Positions 7,871 through 15,536 of a DNA stretch of 64,000 bases are shown one piece after another. This DNA comes from Streptomyces venezuelae (GTDB lineage Bacteria > Actinomycetota > Actinomycetes > Streptomycetales > Streptomycetaceae): positions 3,703,501 to 3,767,500 of the forward strand of contig NZ_CP029190.1 of NCBI RefSeq assembly GCF_008642295.1, written 5' to 3'. The notes under the pieces were generated by a model, which worked only from the letters and a program-made list of their open reading frames with translations, did no database searches and was not told where the DNA came from. Both the position numbers and the translations under genes were made by a program. Numbering within the stretch: position 1 is the first letter of the stretch; every line of letters begins with the position of its first letter.

Positions 7871-10498
7871 TCAGCCGGTGTCCTCACCGGAGGGTCCCCA
7901 GATGGTGCTGCCGTCCGTTGAGCCGGAACCGCTGGTGGTACCACTGGTGGTTCCGCTGGTCGATCCGCTGGTGGTGCCACCCGGGCGGCCCGGCTTGCCG
8001 GACTTGCTCGGGGAGGGGCTGATGCCACCGGGGCCGCCGTTGGCTCCGCCGTCGCTCATCCCTCCGTTGTCGATGCCGGTGGTGGTGCCTGCATCGGAGT
8101 TGCAGTCCCACTGCCACGGCTTGCAGGAGGGCTTGCCGCCCTTCGACGGGCTCGGCGAGGGGGAGGGGCTGACCTCCTGCTTCTTCGATTCCGAAGGGGA
8201 GGGGGAGGGCGACGGGCTCGGGCTGGGGGACGGCGCGCCGGCCGAGTCGGCGGTGACGCCGATGTCCTCGGCCTCGGGGAACTTCTTGATCGGAAGGCCC
8301 TTCAGCGCGGCCTTCATGTAGTCGGTCCAGATCACGGCGGGGATGTCGCCACCGTGGATGGAGTCGACGCCACCGGTGCCGTTCATCGACTCGAGGGTCT
8401 TGACCTTGGCGTTGGGGTCGGTCCGGAAGAGGGTGACCGCGGTGGAGAGTTCCGGGGTGTAGCCGACGAACCAGGCCGACTTGTTCTTGTCGGTGGTTCC
8501 GGTCTTGCCGGCGGCCGGCCGGCCGAGCTTCTTGGCCTTGGTGCCGGTTCCGTTCTCGACGACGTTCTCGAGGACCTTGGTGACGTTGTCGGCGACGGCG
8601 TTGTCCATCGCCCGCTCCGCCTTGGGTGCCTCGAAGCCGGCCAGCTCCTCGCCGTTCTGGACCACCTTGGTGACGGAGAACGGCTCGCGGTGGGTACCCG
8701 AGGCGGCGAAGGTGGCGTAGGAGTCGGCCATCCGGATGGCGCTGGGGGTGGAGGTGCCCAGGGCGAACGAGGCGTCGTTGTTGGGGTTCATCGACTCCTT
8801 GAGGATGCCGGTGGCCTGGGCCACCTTGCGCACCTTGTCGTGGCCGACGTCGAAGACGAGCTGGGCGAACGGCACGTTGATGGACTTCTCCATCGACTCG
8901 TTCAGGGTCACGTAGCCGTAGGGGAAGGAGCTCTCGTTCTTCTGCCGGAACGGCTTGCCGGAGGCGTCGCGCAGCGGCTTGCCCGCCCGGTTGTTGATCA
9001 CGGTGAGGTCGTTGGCCGGGTACTTGCTGTCGACGGAGAGGCCCTCGCCGTCGGAGTTCTGGGTGCCGTACTCCATGGCTGCGGCCAGCACGTACGGCTT
9101 CCAGGTGGAGCCGACCGGGACACCGGTGGTGTTGGCGTTGTTGTTGAAGTACTTCTGGTCCCAGCCCGGACCGCCGTACAGGGCGACGATGGCGCCGGTC
9201 TTCACATCGACGGAGGCGGCGCCGAACTGCACATTGGTGTCGTGGGCGGGCCGCTTCTTCGGGTCGAGGAAGTCCTTGCGGGTGTCGTCGACCGCCTTGG
9301 TCAGCGCGTCCACCCGGGGCTTCTGGAAGGTGGTGTAGATCCGGTAGCCGCCCTTGGCCATCTGCTCGACCGTGAGGTTCTTGGTCTTCATCACGTACTG
9401 CTTGGCCGTCTCGACCAGGTAGCCGGTCTGGCCGGTGAGCGAGCGGGCCTGCTCGGAGTCGATGAGCTTGGGGAAACCTGCGGCCTTGTGCTGGTCGCGT
9501 TCCTGCGGGGTCATCCGGCCGACCTCGACCTCGCGGTCGAGCACCCAGGCCCAGCGCTTCGCGGCCCGGTCGGCGTTGGCCTCCGGGGTGGCGGCGCTGC
9601 CGATGCCGCCGTCCGGGTTGTAGAGGTTGGGACCCTTGAGGACCTGGGCGAGGAAGGCGCTCTCGGAGGGCGTGAGGTGGTTGCAGTCCTTGCCGAAGTA
9701 GGCCCGGGAGGCAGCCTGGATGCCGTAGGCGTCGCGTCCGTAGTAGGCGGTGTTCAGGTAGCCCGCGAGGACGACGTCCTTCTCCTCGGTGACACCGAGC
9801 TTTATCGAGATGAAGAGCTCGGTGACCTTCCGCTTGAGGGTCTGCTCGGAGCTGAGGAAGGTGTTCTTGACGTACTGCTGGGTGATCGTCGAGCCACCCT
9901 GGGTGGAGCCGCCGGTGGCCATGTTGTAGACGGCGCGGCCCACGCCCATGGGGTCCACGCCCTTGTCGGTCTCGAAGGACGCGTTCTCGGCTGCGATCAC
10001 CGCGTTCCGCATCGACTTCGGGATCTTGTCGATGGTGACGATCTGCCGGTTGGTGGTGCCACCGGTGGCCGCCATCTGGGAGCCGTCAGCCCAGTAGTAG
10101 ACGTTGTTCTGGGCCTTGGCCGCCTTGTGGGGGTCGGGGGTGCCGACCATGGCGATACCGATGCCGGCGCCCGCCGTCACGATCGCGAAGAACCCCAGAG
10201 CGGTCCCGCCGACCAGCTTCCAGGACGGCATGAAGCGCTGCCAGCCGTGCTTGTCGGACCGCGGGTAATTGATGAACCGCTTGTCCGGCCGGCCGCGGCC
10301 GGAGCCGCGCTGGGCGGCCCGACGGGCCTCGGCACGGCTGCCGTGGGCGGTCTGACCGCCGTACGGGCCGCTGTGCGAGGTGGTGGGGACATCGCGTCCG
10401 GGCATGGCGCTGCGGCCGGTGCCGCGCTGGCCGGCCCGGCGGGACGCTGCTCGGCCGCCGCCCTGAGGCTGCGGCGGTTTGCGGCGGTGCTCGCTCAT
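7871..10498 (-). CDS. Bifunctional class A penicillin-binding protein
   Basis: This 875-residue class A PBP has a basic, glycine-rich cytoplasmic tail (~1-115), one membrane anchor (KLVGGTALGFFAIVTAGAGIGIAM), a glycosyltransferase (GT51) domain with AAENASFETDKGVDPMG and STITQQYVKN, then a transpeptidase domain with the active-site SxxK in GSTWKPY and a KTGTTDKN motif. The extracellular C-terminal ~120 residues are low complexity, with a run of alternating Pro-Ser, then a cysteine pair around CKPWQWDCN and Thr/Ser/Gly repeats. It builds and cross-links peptidoglycan. The ATG at 10498 starts a typical MSEHRRKPP tail; the frame is open to 10600 but that stretch looks non-coding. Confidence 0.95.
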   Translation of the reverse strand: MSEHRRKPPQPQGGGRAASRRAGQRGTGRSAMPGRDVPTTSHSGPYGGQTAHGSRAEARRAAQRGSGRGRPDKRFINYPRSDKHGWQRFMPSWKLVGGTALGFFAIVTAGAGIGIAMVGTPDPHKAAKAQNNVYYWADGSQMAATGGTTNRQIVTIDKIPKSMRNAVIAAENASFETDKGVDPMGVGRAVYNMATGGSTQGGSTITQQYVKNTFLSSEQTLKRKVTELFISIKLGVTEEKDVVLAGYLNTAYYGRDAYGIQAASRAYFGKDCNHLTPSESAFLAQVLKGPNLYNPDGGIGSAATPEANADRAAKRWAWVLDREVEVGRMTPQERDQHKAAGFPKLIDSEQARSLTGQTGYLVETAKQYVMKTKNLTVEQMAKGGYRIYTTFQKPRVDALTKAVDDTRKDFLDPKKRPAHDTNVQFGAASVDVKTGAIVALYGGPGWDQKYFNNNANTTGVPVGSTWKPYVLAAAMEYGTQNSDGEGLSVDSKYPANDLTVINNRAGKPLRDASGKPFRQKNESSFPYGYVTLNESMEKSINVPFAQLVFDVGHDKVRKVAQATGILKESMNPNNDASFALGTSTPSAIRMADSYATFAASGTHREPFSVTKVVQNGEELAGFEAPKAERAMDNAVADNVTKVLENVVENGTGTKAKKLGRPAAGKTGTTDKNKSAWFVGYTPELSTAVTLFRTDPNAKVKTLESMNGTGGVDSIHGGDIPAVIWTDYMKAALKGLPIKKFPEAEDIGVTADSAGAPSPSPSPSPSPSPSESKKQEVSPSPSPSPSKGGKPSCKPWQWDCNSDAGTTTGIDNGGMSDGGANGGPGGISPSPSKSGKPGRPGGTTSGSTSGTTSGTTSGSGSTDGSTIWGPSGEDTG

Positions 10499-10608
10499 GG
10501 CGCACAGACTACGCACGTTCAAAACCCAACCAGTGCCGAAGTTCACCCCAAATCCGGCAACTTGCCTGGTGCGAATTGGTGATGTGACACCGGTCACCAT
10601 GCCCTCCC

Positions 10609-10637
10609 TTGTGAGCGGAGGCGGCCCGTTCTATCGT
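10609..10637 (+). promoter_or_regulatory. Probable promoter of the padR-like gene
   Basis: TTGTGA at 10609-10614 and TATCGT at 10632-10637 are spaced by 17 bp. Transcription would start near 10644, inside the palindrome at 10641-10661, which suits repression by a bound regulator. Confidence 0.45.
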
Positions 10638-10640
10638 CTG

Positions 10641-10661
10641 GATGTATCGAGTCGATACATC
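10641..10661. promoter_or_regulatory. 21-bp perfect palindrome, probable PadR operator
   Basis: GATGTATCGA and TCGATACATC flank a single central G, a perfect inverted repeat. Its outer ATGT...ACAT halves match the half-sites known for PadR-family regulators. It lies 49 bp before the padR-like start codon and covers the predicted start of transcription, as expected for autorepression. Confidence 0.7.
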
Positions 10662-10709
10662 GGCCCGACATGACATACGGGACCATGAGGTGGGGGAGGG
10701 AGCTGGCGG

Positions 10710-11312
10710 ATGAGTCGACGCTCGGGCATCCTCGAGTTCGCCGTCCTCGGCCTGCTCCGCGAATCCCCCATGCACGGGTATGAACTGCGCAAGCGGCTCA
10801 ACACCTCGCTGGGGGTCTTCCGGGCATTCAGCTACGGGACGCTCTACCCCTGCCTCAAGACGCTGGTCGCCAACGGCTGGTTGATCGAAGAACCGGGCAA
10901 TGCTCCGGAGGACGCCCTTGCCGCTTCACTCGCAGGGCGGCGGGCCAAGATCGTCTACCGGTTGACGGCGGCAGGCAAGGAACACTTCGAGGAGCTCCTT
11001 TCCCACACCGGGCCGGAGACCTGGGAGGACGAGTCCTTCGCCGCCCGCTTCGCCTTCTTCGGCCAGACCGAGCGGGAGGTGCGGATGCGGGTCCTGGAGG
11101 GCCGCCGCAGCCGGCTGGAGGAGCGCCTCGAGAAGATGCGCGCCTCGCTCGCCCGCACCCGGGAACGCGTCGACGACTACACGCTGGAGCTGCAACGGCA
11201 CGGCATGGAGTCCGTCGAGCGCGAAGTCCGCTGGCTGAACGAGCTGATTGAGAGTGAGCGGGCGGGACGGGACCAGAGACGTCCCGGTCCGTCCGACGAA
11301 ACCGAAAAATGA
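10710..11312 (+). CDS. PadR family transcriptional regulator
   Basis: This 200-residue protein has the PadR winged-helix domain at residues ~5-90 ([23 protein letters not shown], then [19 protein letters not shown]), followed by a long helical C-terminal half rich in Arg and Glu ([23 protein letters not shown]) that should form the dimerising coiled coil (PadR C-terminal Vir_act_alpha_C type). A GGGAGGGAG ribosome site precedes ATG 10710. The gene lies 50 bp upstream of the inositol-phosphate synthase gene in the same direction, so it probably controls that gene and itself through the palindrome at 10641-10661. The ligand is unknown. Confidence 0.92.
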   Translation: MSRRSGILEFAVLGLLRESPMHGYELRKRLNTSLGVFRAFSYGTLYPCLKTLVANGWLIEEPGNAPEDALAASLAGRRAKIVYRLTAAGKEHFEELLSHTGPETWEDESFAARFAFFGQTEREVRMRVLEGRRSRLEERLEKMRASLARTRERVDDYTLELQRHGMESVEREVRWLNELIESERAGRDQRRPGPSDETEK

Positions 11313-11362
11313 GGCCCTGCAGCTCGCAGGCCTCGTCCGAGAACAAACAGGGAGCAACCGGA

Positions 11363-12445
11363 ATGGGTTCGGTTCGCGTAGCCATCGTCGGCGTGGGCAA
11401 CTGCGCCGCCTCGCTGGTGCAGGGCGTCGAGTACTACAAGGACGCCGACCCGGCCACCAAGGTCCCGGGTCTGATGCACGTGCAGTTCGGCGACTACCAC
11501 GTGCGTGACGTCGAGTTCGTCGCGGCCTTCGATGTCGACGCGAAGAAGGTCGGCCTCGACCTCTCGGACGCCATCGGCGCCAGCGAGAACAACACCATCA
11601 AGATCTGCGACGTCCCGCGCAAGGGCGTGACCGTGCAGCGCGGCCACACCTACGACGGCCTGGGCAAGTACTACCGGATGACCATCGAGGAGTCCTCCGA
11701 GGCCCCGGTCGACGTGGTCCAGGTCCTGAAGGACAAGCAGGTCGACGTTCTGGTCTGCTACCTGCCCGTCGGTTCCGAGGACGCCGCGAAGTTCTACGCG
11801 CAGTGCGCCATCGACGCCAAGGTCGCGTTCGTCAACGCCCTCCCGGTCTTCATCGCCGGCACCAAGGAGTGGGCGGACAAGTTCACCGAGGCCGGTGTCC
11901 CGATCGTCGGCGACGACATCAAGTCCCAGGTCGGCGCAACCATCACGCACCGCGTGATGGCCAAGCTGTTCGAGGACCGCGGTGTCCGTCTTGAGCGCAC
12001 CATGCAGCTCAACGTCGGCGGCAACATGGACTTCAAGAACATGCTGGAGCGCGACCGCCTGGAGTCGAAGAAGATCTCCAAGACCCAGGCCGTCACATCG
12101 CAGATCCCCGACCGTGAGCTCGGCGAGAAGAACGTCCACATCGGCCCGTCCGACTACGTCGCGTGGCTCGACGACCGCAAGTGGGCCTACGTCCGCCTCG
12201 AGGGCCGCGCCTTCGGTGACGTTCCGCTGAACCTGGAGTACAAGCTCGAGGTCTGGGACTCCCCGAACTCCGCGGGTGTCATCATCGACGCCCTGCGCGC
12301 CGCGAAGATCGCCAAGGACCGCGGCATCGGCGGCCCGATCCTCTCGGCGTCCAGCTACTTCATGAAGTCCCCGCCGGTCCAGTACTTCGACGACGAGGCC
12401 CTGGCCAACGTCGAGAAGTTCATCAAGGGCGAGGTCGAGCGCTAA
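11363..12445 (+). CDS. ino1: Inositol-3-phosphate synthase
   Basis: This 360-residue NAD-dependent enzyme converts glucose 6-phosphate to 1D-myo-inositol 3-phosphate, the first step towards phosphatidylinositol and mycothiol. The N-terminus has a nucleotide-binding loop ([20 protein letters not shown]). Other family blocks are [19 protein letters not shown], the [15 protein letters not shown] motif, [12 protein letters not shown] and the C-terminal [12 protein letters not shown]. The ATG at 11363 is chosen over an upstream start at 11309 because AGGGAG lies 8 bp before it and the family begins there. It probably forms an operon with the PadR gene and ends at a very strong hairpin. Confidence 0.96.
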   Translation: MGSVRVAIVGVGNCAASLVQGVEYYKDADPATKVPGLMHVQFGDYHVRDVEFVAAFDVDAKKVGLDLSDAIGASENNTIKICDVPRKGVTVQRGHTYDGLGKYYRMTIEESSEAPVDVVQVLKDKQVDVLVCYLPVGSEDAAKFYAQCAIDAKVAFVNALPVFIAGTKEWADKFTEAGVPIVGDDIKSQVGATITHRVMAKLFEDRGVRLERTMQLNVGGNMDFKNMLERDRLESKKISKTQAVTSQIPDRELGEKNVHIGPSDYVAWLDDRKWAYVRLEGRAFGDVPLNLEYKLEVWDSPNSAGVIIDALRAAKIAKDRGIGGPILSASSYFMKSPPVQYFDDEALANVEKFIKGEVER

Positions 12446-12485
12446 GCACGACAGACGAGGCGAGCCAAGGGTTCGCCTTCTCTTC

Positions 12486-12526
12486 CGCGGAGGGTCCCCG
12501 GGCAATATGCCCGGGGACCCTCCGCG
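12486..12526. terminator. 18-bp perfect hairpin after ino1
   Basis: The arms 12486-12503 and 12509-12526 pair perfectly around the loop AATAT, giving an 18-bp GC-rich stem. No T-run follows. It lies 40 bp after the ino1 stop and only 18 bp before the chosen MFS start codon, so it could be a terminator for ino1 and also shield the MFS message. Confidence 0.75.
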
Positions 12527-12544
12527 TATGTGACCCTAGCCCTC

Positions 12545-13813
12545 ATGGCTGTCGTACGGGATCTGCGCGTGCTGCTGCGCCTGAGGGACTTCCGGAAGCT
12601 GCTTGCCGTACGACTGCTGTCCCAGGCGGCCGACGGCGTCTACCAGGTGGCCCTCGCCACCTATGTGGTGTTCTCCCCCGAGAAGCAGACCTCGGCCACC
12701 GCCATTGCCTCCACCATGGCGGTCCTGCTGCTCCCCTACTCGGCGATCGGCCCGTTCGCCGGGGTCCTGCTGGACCGGTGGCGCCGCCGCCAGGTCTTCC
12801 TCTACGGCAATCTGCTCCGCGCCCTCCTGGCCTGTGTCACCGGGATACTGATCGTGGCGCAGGTGCCGGACTGGCTGTTCTACGCCTCTGCCCTCTCGGT
12901 CACCGCCGTCAACCGTTTCGTCCTGGCGGGGCTGTCCGCCTCCCTGCCCCGGGTGGTCGGTCCCGAGCAGCTGGTCATCGCCAATGCGCTGTCTCCCACC
13001 GCGGGCACCCTGGCGGCAACCGCCGGCGGGGGGCTGGCCTTCCTGGTCCGCCTGCTGGCCGCCGAGTCCAATGCCGTGGTGGTGCTGCTGGGCGCCGGCC
13101 TCTACCTGTGTGCCGCCCTGGCCTCGCTGCGGCTGCCCATCGCCCTGCTCGGCCCCGACCACGACCCGGCGCACCGGCATCCCACTCCGCTCGAGGGGAT
13201 CGCTCTGACCGTACGGGGGATGGCCGCGGGGCTACGGCACCTGTCGGAGCGCCGGCCTGCGGCCCAGGCGCTGGCGGCCATGACCTCGATGCGGTTCTGC
13301 TACGGCGCGCTCACGGTGATGGTGCTGATGCTCTGCCGGTACGCCTGGGCGGACCGGGAGTCGGACGGTCTCGCCCTGCTGGGGCTGGCGGTCGGCGCCT
13401 CGGGGGCGGGCTTTTTCACGGCTGCCGTGATCACGCCGTGGCTGGTGGGCCGGCTCGGCACCCGGGGCTGCATCACCGCCTGCGCCGGAAGCGCCGCGGT
13501 CCTGGTACCGGCTCTGGGACTGTTCTTCGCCCCGGGGCCGATGCTGGCCGCCGCCTTCGTCCTGGGCCTGGCCACCCAAGGCGCCAAGATCGCCACCGAT
13601 ACGGAGGTCCAGTCCCGGGTGGACGACGACTTCCGCGGGCGGGTCTTCTCCCTCTACGACGTGCTGTTCAACGTCGCCTTCGTCACGGCCGCCGCGGCGG
13701 CAGCGCTGATCCTGCCGGCCGACGGCAAGTCCGTGACGCTGATCGTGTGCGTGGCCGTCCTCTACGCCGCGACCGCGGTGGGGCTGGCACGCCGCGGGCG
13801 ACGTTTCACGTGA
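12545..13813 (+). CDS. Major facilitator superfamily transporter
   Basis: This 422-residue membrane protein has 10-12 hydrophobic helices. It begins with a basic amphipathic start (VVRDLRVLLRLRDFRKLLAVRLLSQ) and contains the MFS loop between helices 2 and 3 (GVLLDRWRRRQVFLYGNLLRA, the D-R-x-x-R-R pattern). A late block, TQGAKIATDTEVQSRVDDDFRGRVFSLYDVLFN, is typical of the MFS_3/DrugH+ antiporter group. The ATG at 12545 is preferred to GTG 12530, which abuts the hairpin. No clear ribosome site is present, so the start remains open. The 3' end runs into a parS site. Substrate unknown. Confidence 0.88.
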   Translation: MAVVRDLRVLLRLRDFRKLLAVRLLSQAADGVYQVALATYVVFSPEKQTSATAIASTMAVLLLPYSAIGPFAGVLLDRWRRRQVFLYGNLLRALLACVTGILIVAQVPDWLFYASALSVTAVNRFVLAGLSASLPRVVGPEQLVIANALSPTAGTLAATAGGGLAFLVRLLAAESNAVVVLLGAGLYLCAALASLRLPIALLGPDHDPAHRHPTPLEGIALTVRGMAAGLRHLSERRPAAQALAAMTSMRFCYGALTVMVLMLCRYAWADRESDGLALLGLAVGASGAGFFTAAVITPWLVGRLGTRGCITACAGSAAVLVPALGLFFAPGPMLAAAFVLGLATQGAKIATDTEVQSRVDDDFRGRVFSLYDVLFNVAFVTAAAAAALILPADGKSVTLIVCVAVLYAATAVGLARRGRRFT

Positions 13814-13817
13814 AACA
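13802..13817. promoter_or_regulatory. parS: parS site at the MFS gene 3' end
   Basis: CGTTTCACGTGAAACA contains the full 14-bp palindromic core. It overlaps the last codons and stop of the MFS gene, forcing the C-terminus to read ...RRFT. It is one of a closely spaced pair with the site at 13853-13868. Confidence 0.93.
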
Positions 13818-13852
13818 TTGCCCACCAAACATCGCCCGCCCTCGGCGCGGGA

Positions 13853-13868
13853 TGTTTCACGTGAAACA
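13853..13868. promoter_or_regulatory. parS: parS site, perfect 16-mer
   Basis: TGTTTCACGTGAAACA is a perfect consensus site in the 69-bp gap between the convergent MFS and CCA-transferase genes, 51 bp (about five helical turns) from the preceding parS site. Confidence 0.95.
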
Positions 13869-13882
13869 TCGCCGCACCGGGA

Positions 13883-15349
13883 TCAGCCCTGGGCCGCCCA
13901 CCACTCCTTGAGCGCAGTGACGGCGGCGTCCCGCGCCATCGGCCCGTTCTCCAGCCGCAGCTCCAGCAGGAAGGCGTAGGCCTTGCCGATCACGGGGCCG
14001 GGACCGATGCCGAGCACCTCCATGATCTGGTTCCCGTCCAGGTCGGGCCGGATCGCGTCCAGCTCCTCCTGCTCCTGCAGCTGGGCGATCCGGTCCTCCA
14101 GGCCGTCGTAGGCCCGGGAGAGCGCATTGGCCTTGCGCTTGTTGCGGGTGGTGCAGTCGGACCGGGTCAGCTTGTGCAGCCGGCTCAGCAGCGGGCCCGC
14201 GTCACGGACGTAGCGCCGCACGGCGGAGTCGGTCCACTCGCCGGTGCCGTAGCCGTGGAAGCGCAGGTGCAGCTCCACGAGACGGGAAACATCCTTGATC
14301 ATCTCGTTGGAGTACTTCAGCGCGGTCAGCCGCTTCCGGGTCATCTTGGCGCCCACCACCTCGTGGTGGTGGAAGGAGACCCGGCCGTCCACCTCGAACC
14401 GGCGGGTGCGCGGCTTCCCGATGTCGTGCAGCAGGGCGGCCAGCCGCAGCACCAGGTCGGGGCCGTCCTCCTCAAGGTCGATCGCCTGCTCGAGCACGAT
14501 CAGCGAGTGGTCGTAGACGTCCTTGTGGCGGTGGTGTTCGTCGCGCTCCAGCCGCAGGGCCGGCAGCTCGGGCAGCACCCGGTCGGCCAGCCCGGTGTCC
14601 ACGAGCAGGCCGAGGCCCTTGCGGGGGTGGGCGGCGAGCAGCAGCTTGTTCAGCTCGGCCTGGATCCGCTCGGCCGAGACGATCTCGATGCGGTCGTACA
14701 TGGACTCCATGGCCGCAATGACCTCGGGTGCCACCTCGAAATCGAGCTGGGCGGCGAACCGGGCAGCCCGCATCATGCGCAGCGGATCGTCCGAGAAGGA
14801 GTCCTCCGGGGTGCCCGGGGTCCGCAGGATCCGTGCCGCCAGGTCTTCCAGACCGCCGTGCGGGTCGATGAACTCCTGCTCGGGCAGTGCCAGGGCCATC
14901 GCATTGACCGTGAAGTCACGGCGGACCAGGTCTTCCTCGATGGAGTCGCCGTAGGACACCTCGGGCTTGCGCGAGGTCCGGTCGTAGGCTTCCGACCGGT
15001 AGGTGGTCACCTCGATCTGGAAGCTCCGGTCGGTGTCACCGACCCGGGCCTCCTTCTGGCAGCCGATGGTGCCGAAGGCGATACCGACGTCCCAGACCGA
15101 GTCCGCCCAGGGGCGGACGATCTTCAGGACGTCCTCGGGGCGGGCATCGGTGGTGAAGTCCAGATCGTTGCCGAGGCGCCCGAGCAGCGCGTCGCGGACG
15201 GAGCCGCCGACCAGGGCGAGGCGGAAGCCCGCTTCCTGGAAGCGGCGTCCGAGCTCGTCGGCGACGGGGGCGACCCGCAGCAGTTCGTTCACTGCGCGGT
15301 GCTGCACCTGGCTCAGGGCGCTGGGGTTGTCTTCATTGGCGTTCGGCAC
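13883..15349 (-). CDS. cca: CCA tRNA nucleotidyltransferase
   Basis: This 488-residue enzyme adds the 3' CCA end to tRNAs, needed here because both tRNA genes in the window lack an encoded CCA. The class II nucleotidyltransferase head has LALVGGSVRDALLGR and NDLDFTTDA (catalytic aspartates). The RRDFTVNAMAL block follows, then the neck region (DDPLRMMRAARFAAQL). An HD phosphohydrolase domain follows (LAALLHDIGKPRTR and FHHHE), giving possible phosphatase activity. The start is GTG 15349; no good ribosome site is visible and the gene may be leaderless. It is divergent from the DUF6049 gene. The same pair borders murJ in mycobacteria (pcnA). Confidence 0.95.
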   Translation of the reverse strand: MPNANEDNPSALSQVQHRAVNELLRVAPVADELGRRFQEAGFRLALVGGSVRDALLGRLGNDLDFTTDARPEDVLKIVRPWADSVWDVGIAFGTIGCQKEARVGDTDRSFQIEVTTYRSEAYDRTSRKPEVSYGDSIEEDLVRRDFTVNAMALALPEQEFIDPHGGLEDLAARILRTPGTPEDSFSDDPLRMMRAARFAAQLDFEVAPEVIAAMESMYDRIEIVSAERIQAELNKLLLAAHPRKGLGLLVDTGLADRVLPELPALRLERDEHHRHKDVYDHSLIVLEQAIDLEEDGPDLVLRLAALLHDIGKPRTRRFEVDGRVSFHHHEVVGAKMTRKRLTALKYSNEMIKDVSRLVELHLRFHGYGTGEWTDSAVRRYVRDAGPLLSRLHKLTRSDCTTRNKRKANALSRAYDGLEDRIAQLQEQEELDAIRPDLDGNQIMEVLGIGPGPVIGKAYAFLLELRLENGPMARDAAVTALKEWWAAQG

Positions 15350-15536
15350 AACAGAAAAGGGTACGTGCCCCGCCCGCGAGGAGCTTCACCGTTTACGGGA
15401 CGCCTCGAGGCCGTACCGCCGTCCGGTGGCCACGATCATGTGGAGCAGTCCGCGGCACTCGGGCACAGCGGGCCTCGTTACCATGCGTGGACGCACAAAC
15501 GACGACCACTGACACACCGAGGGACGGGCGAAGCGC

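Noticed and set aside
8354..10582. Plus-strand frame opposite the class A PBP
   Set aside because: It has no family motif and lies fully antisense to a convincing PBP.
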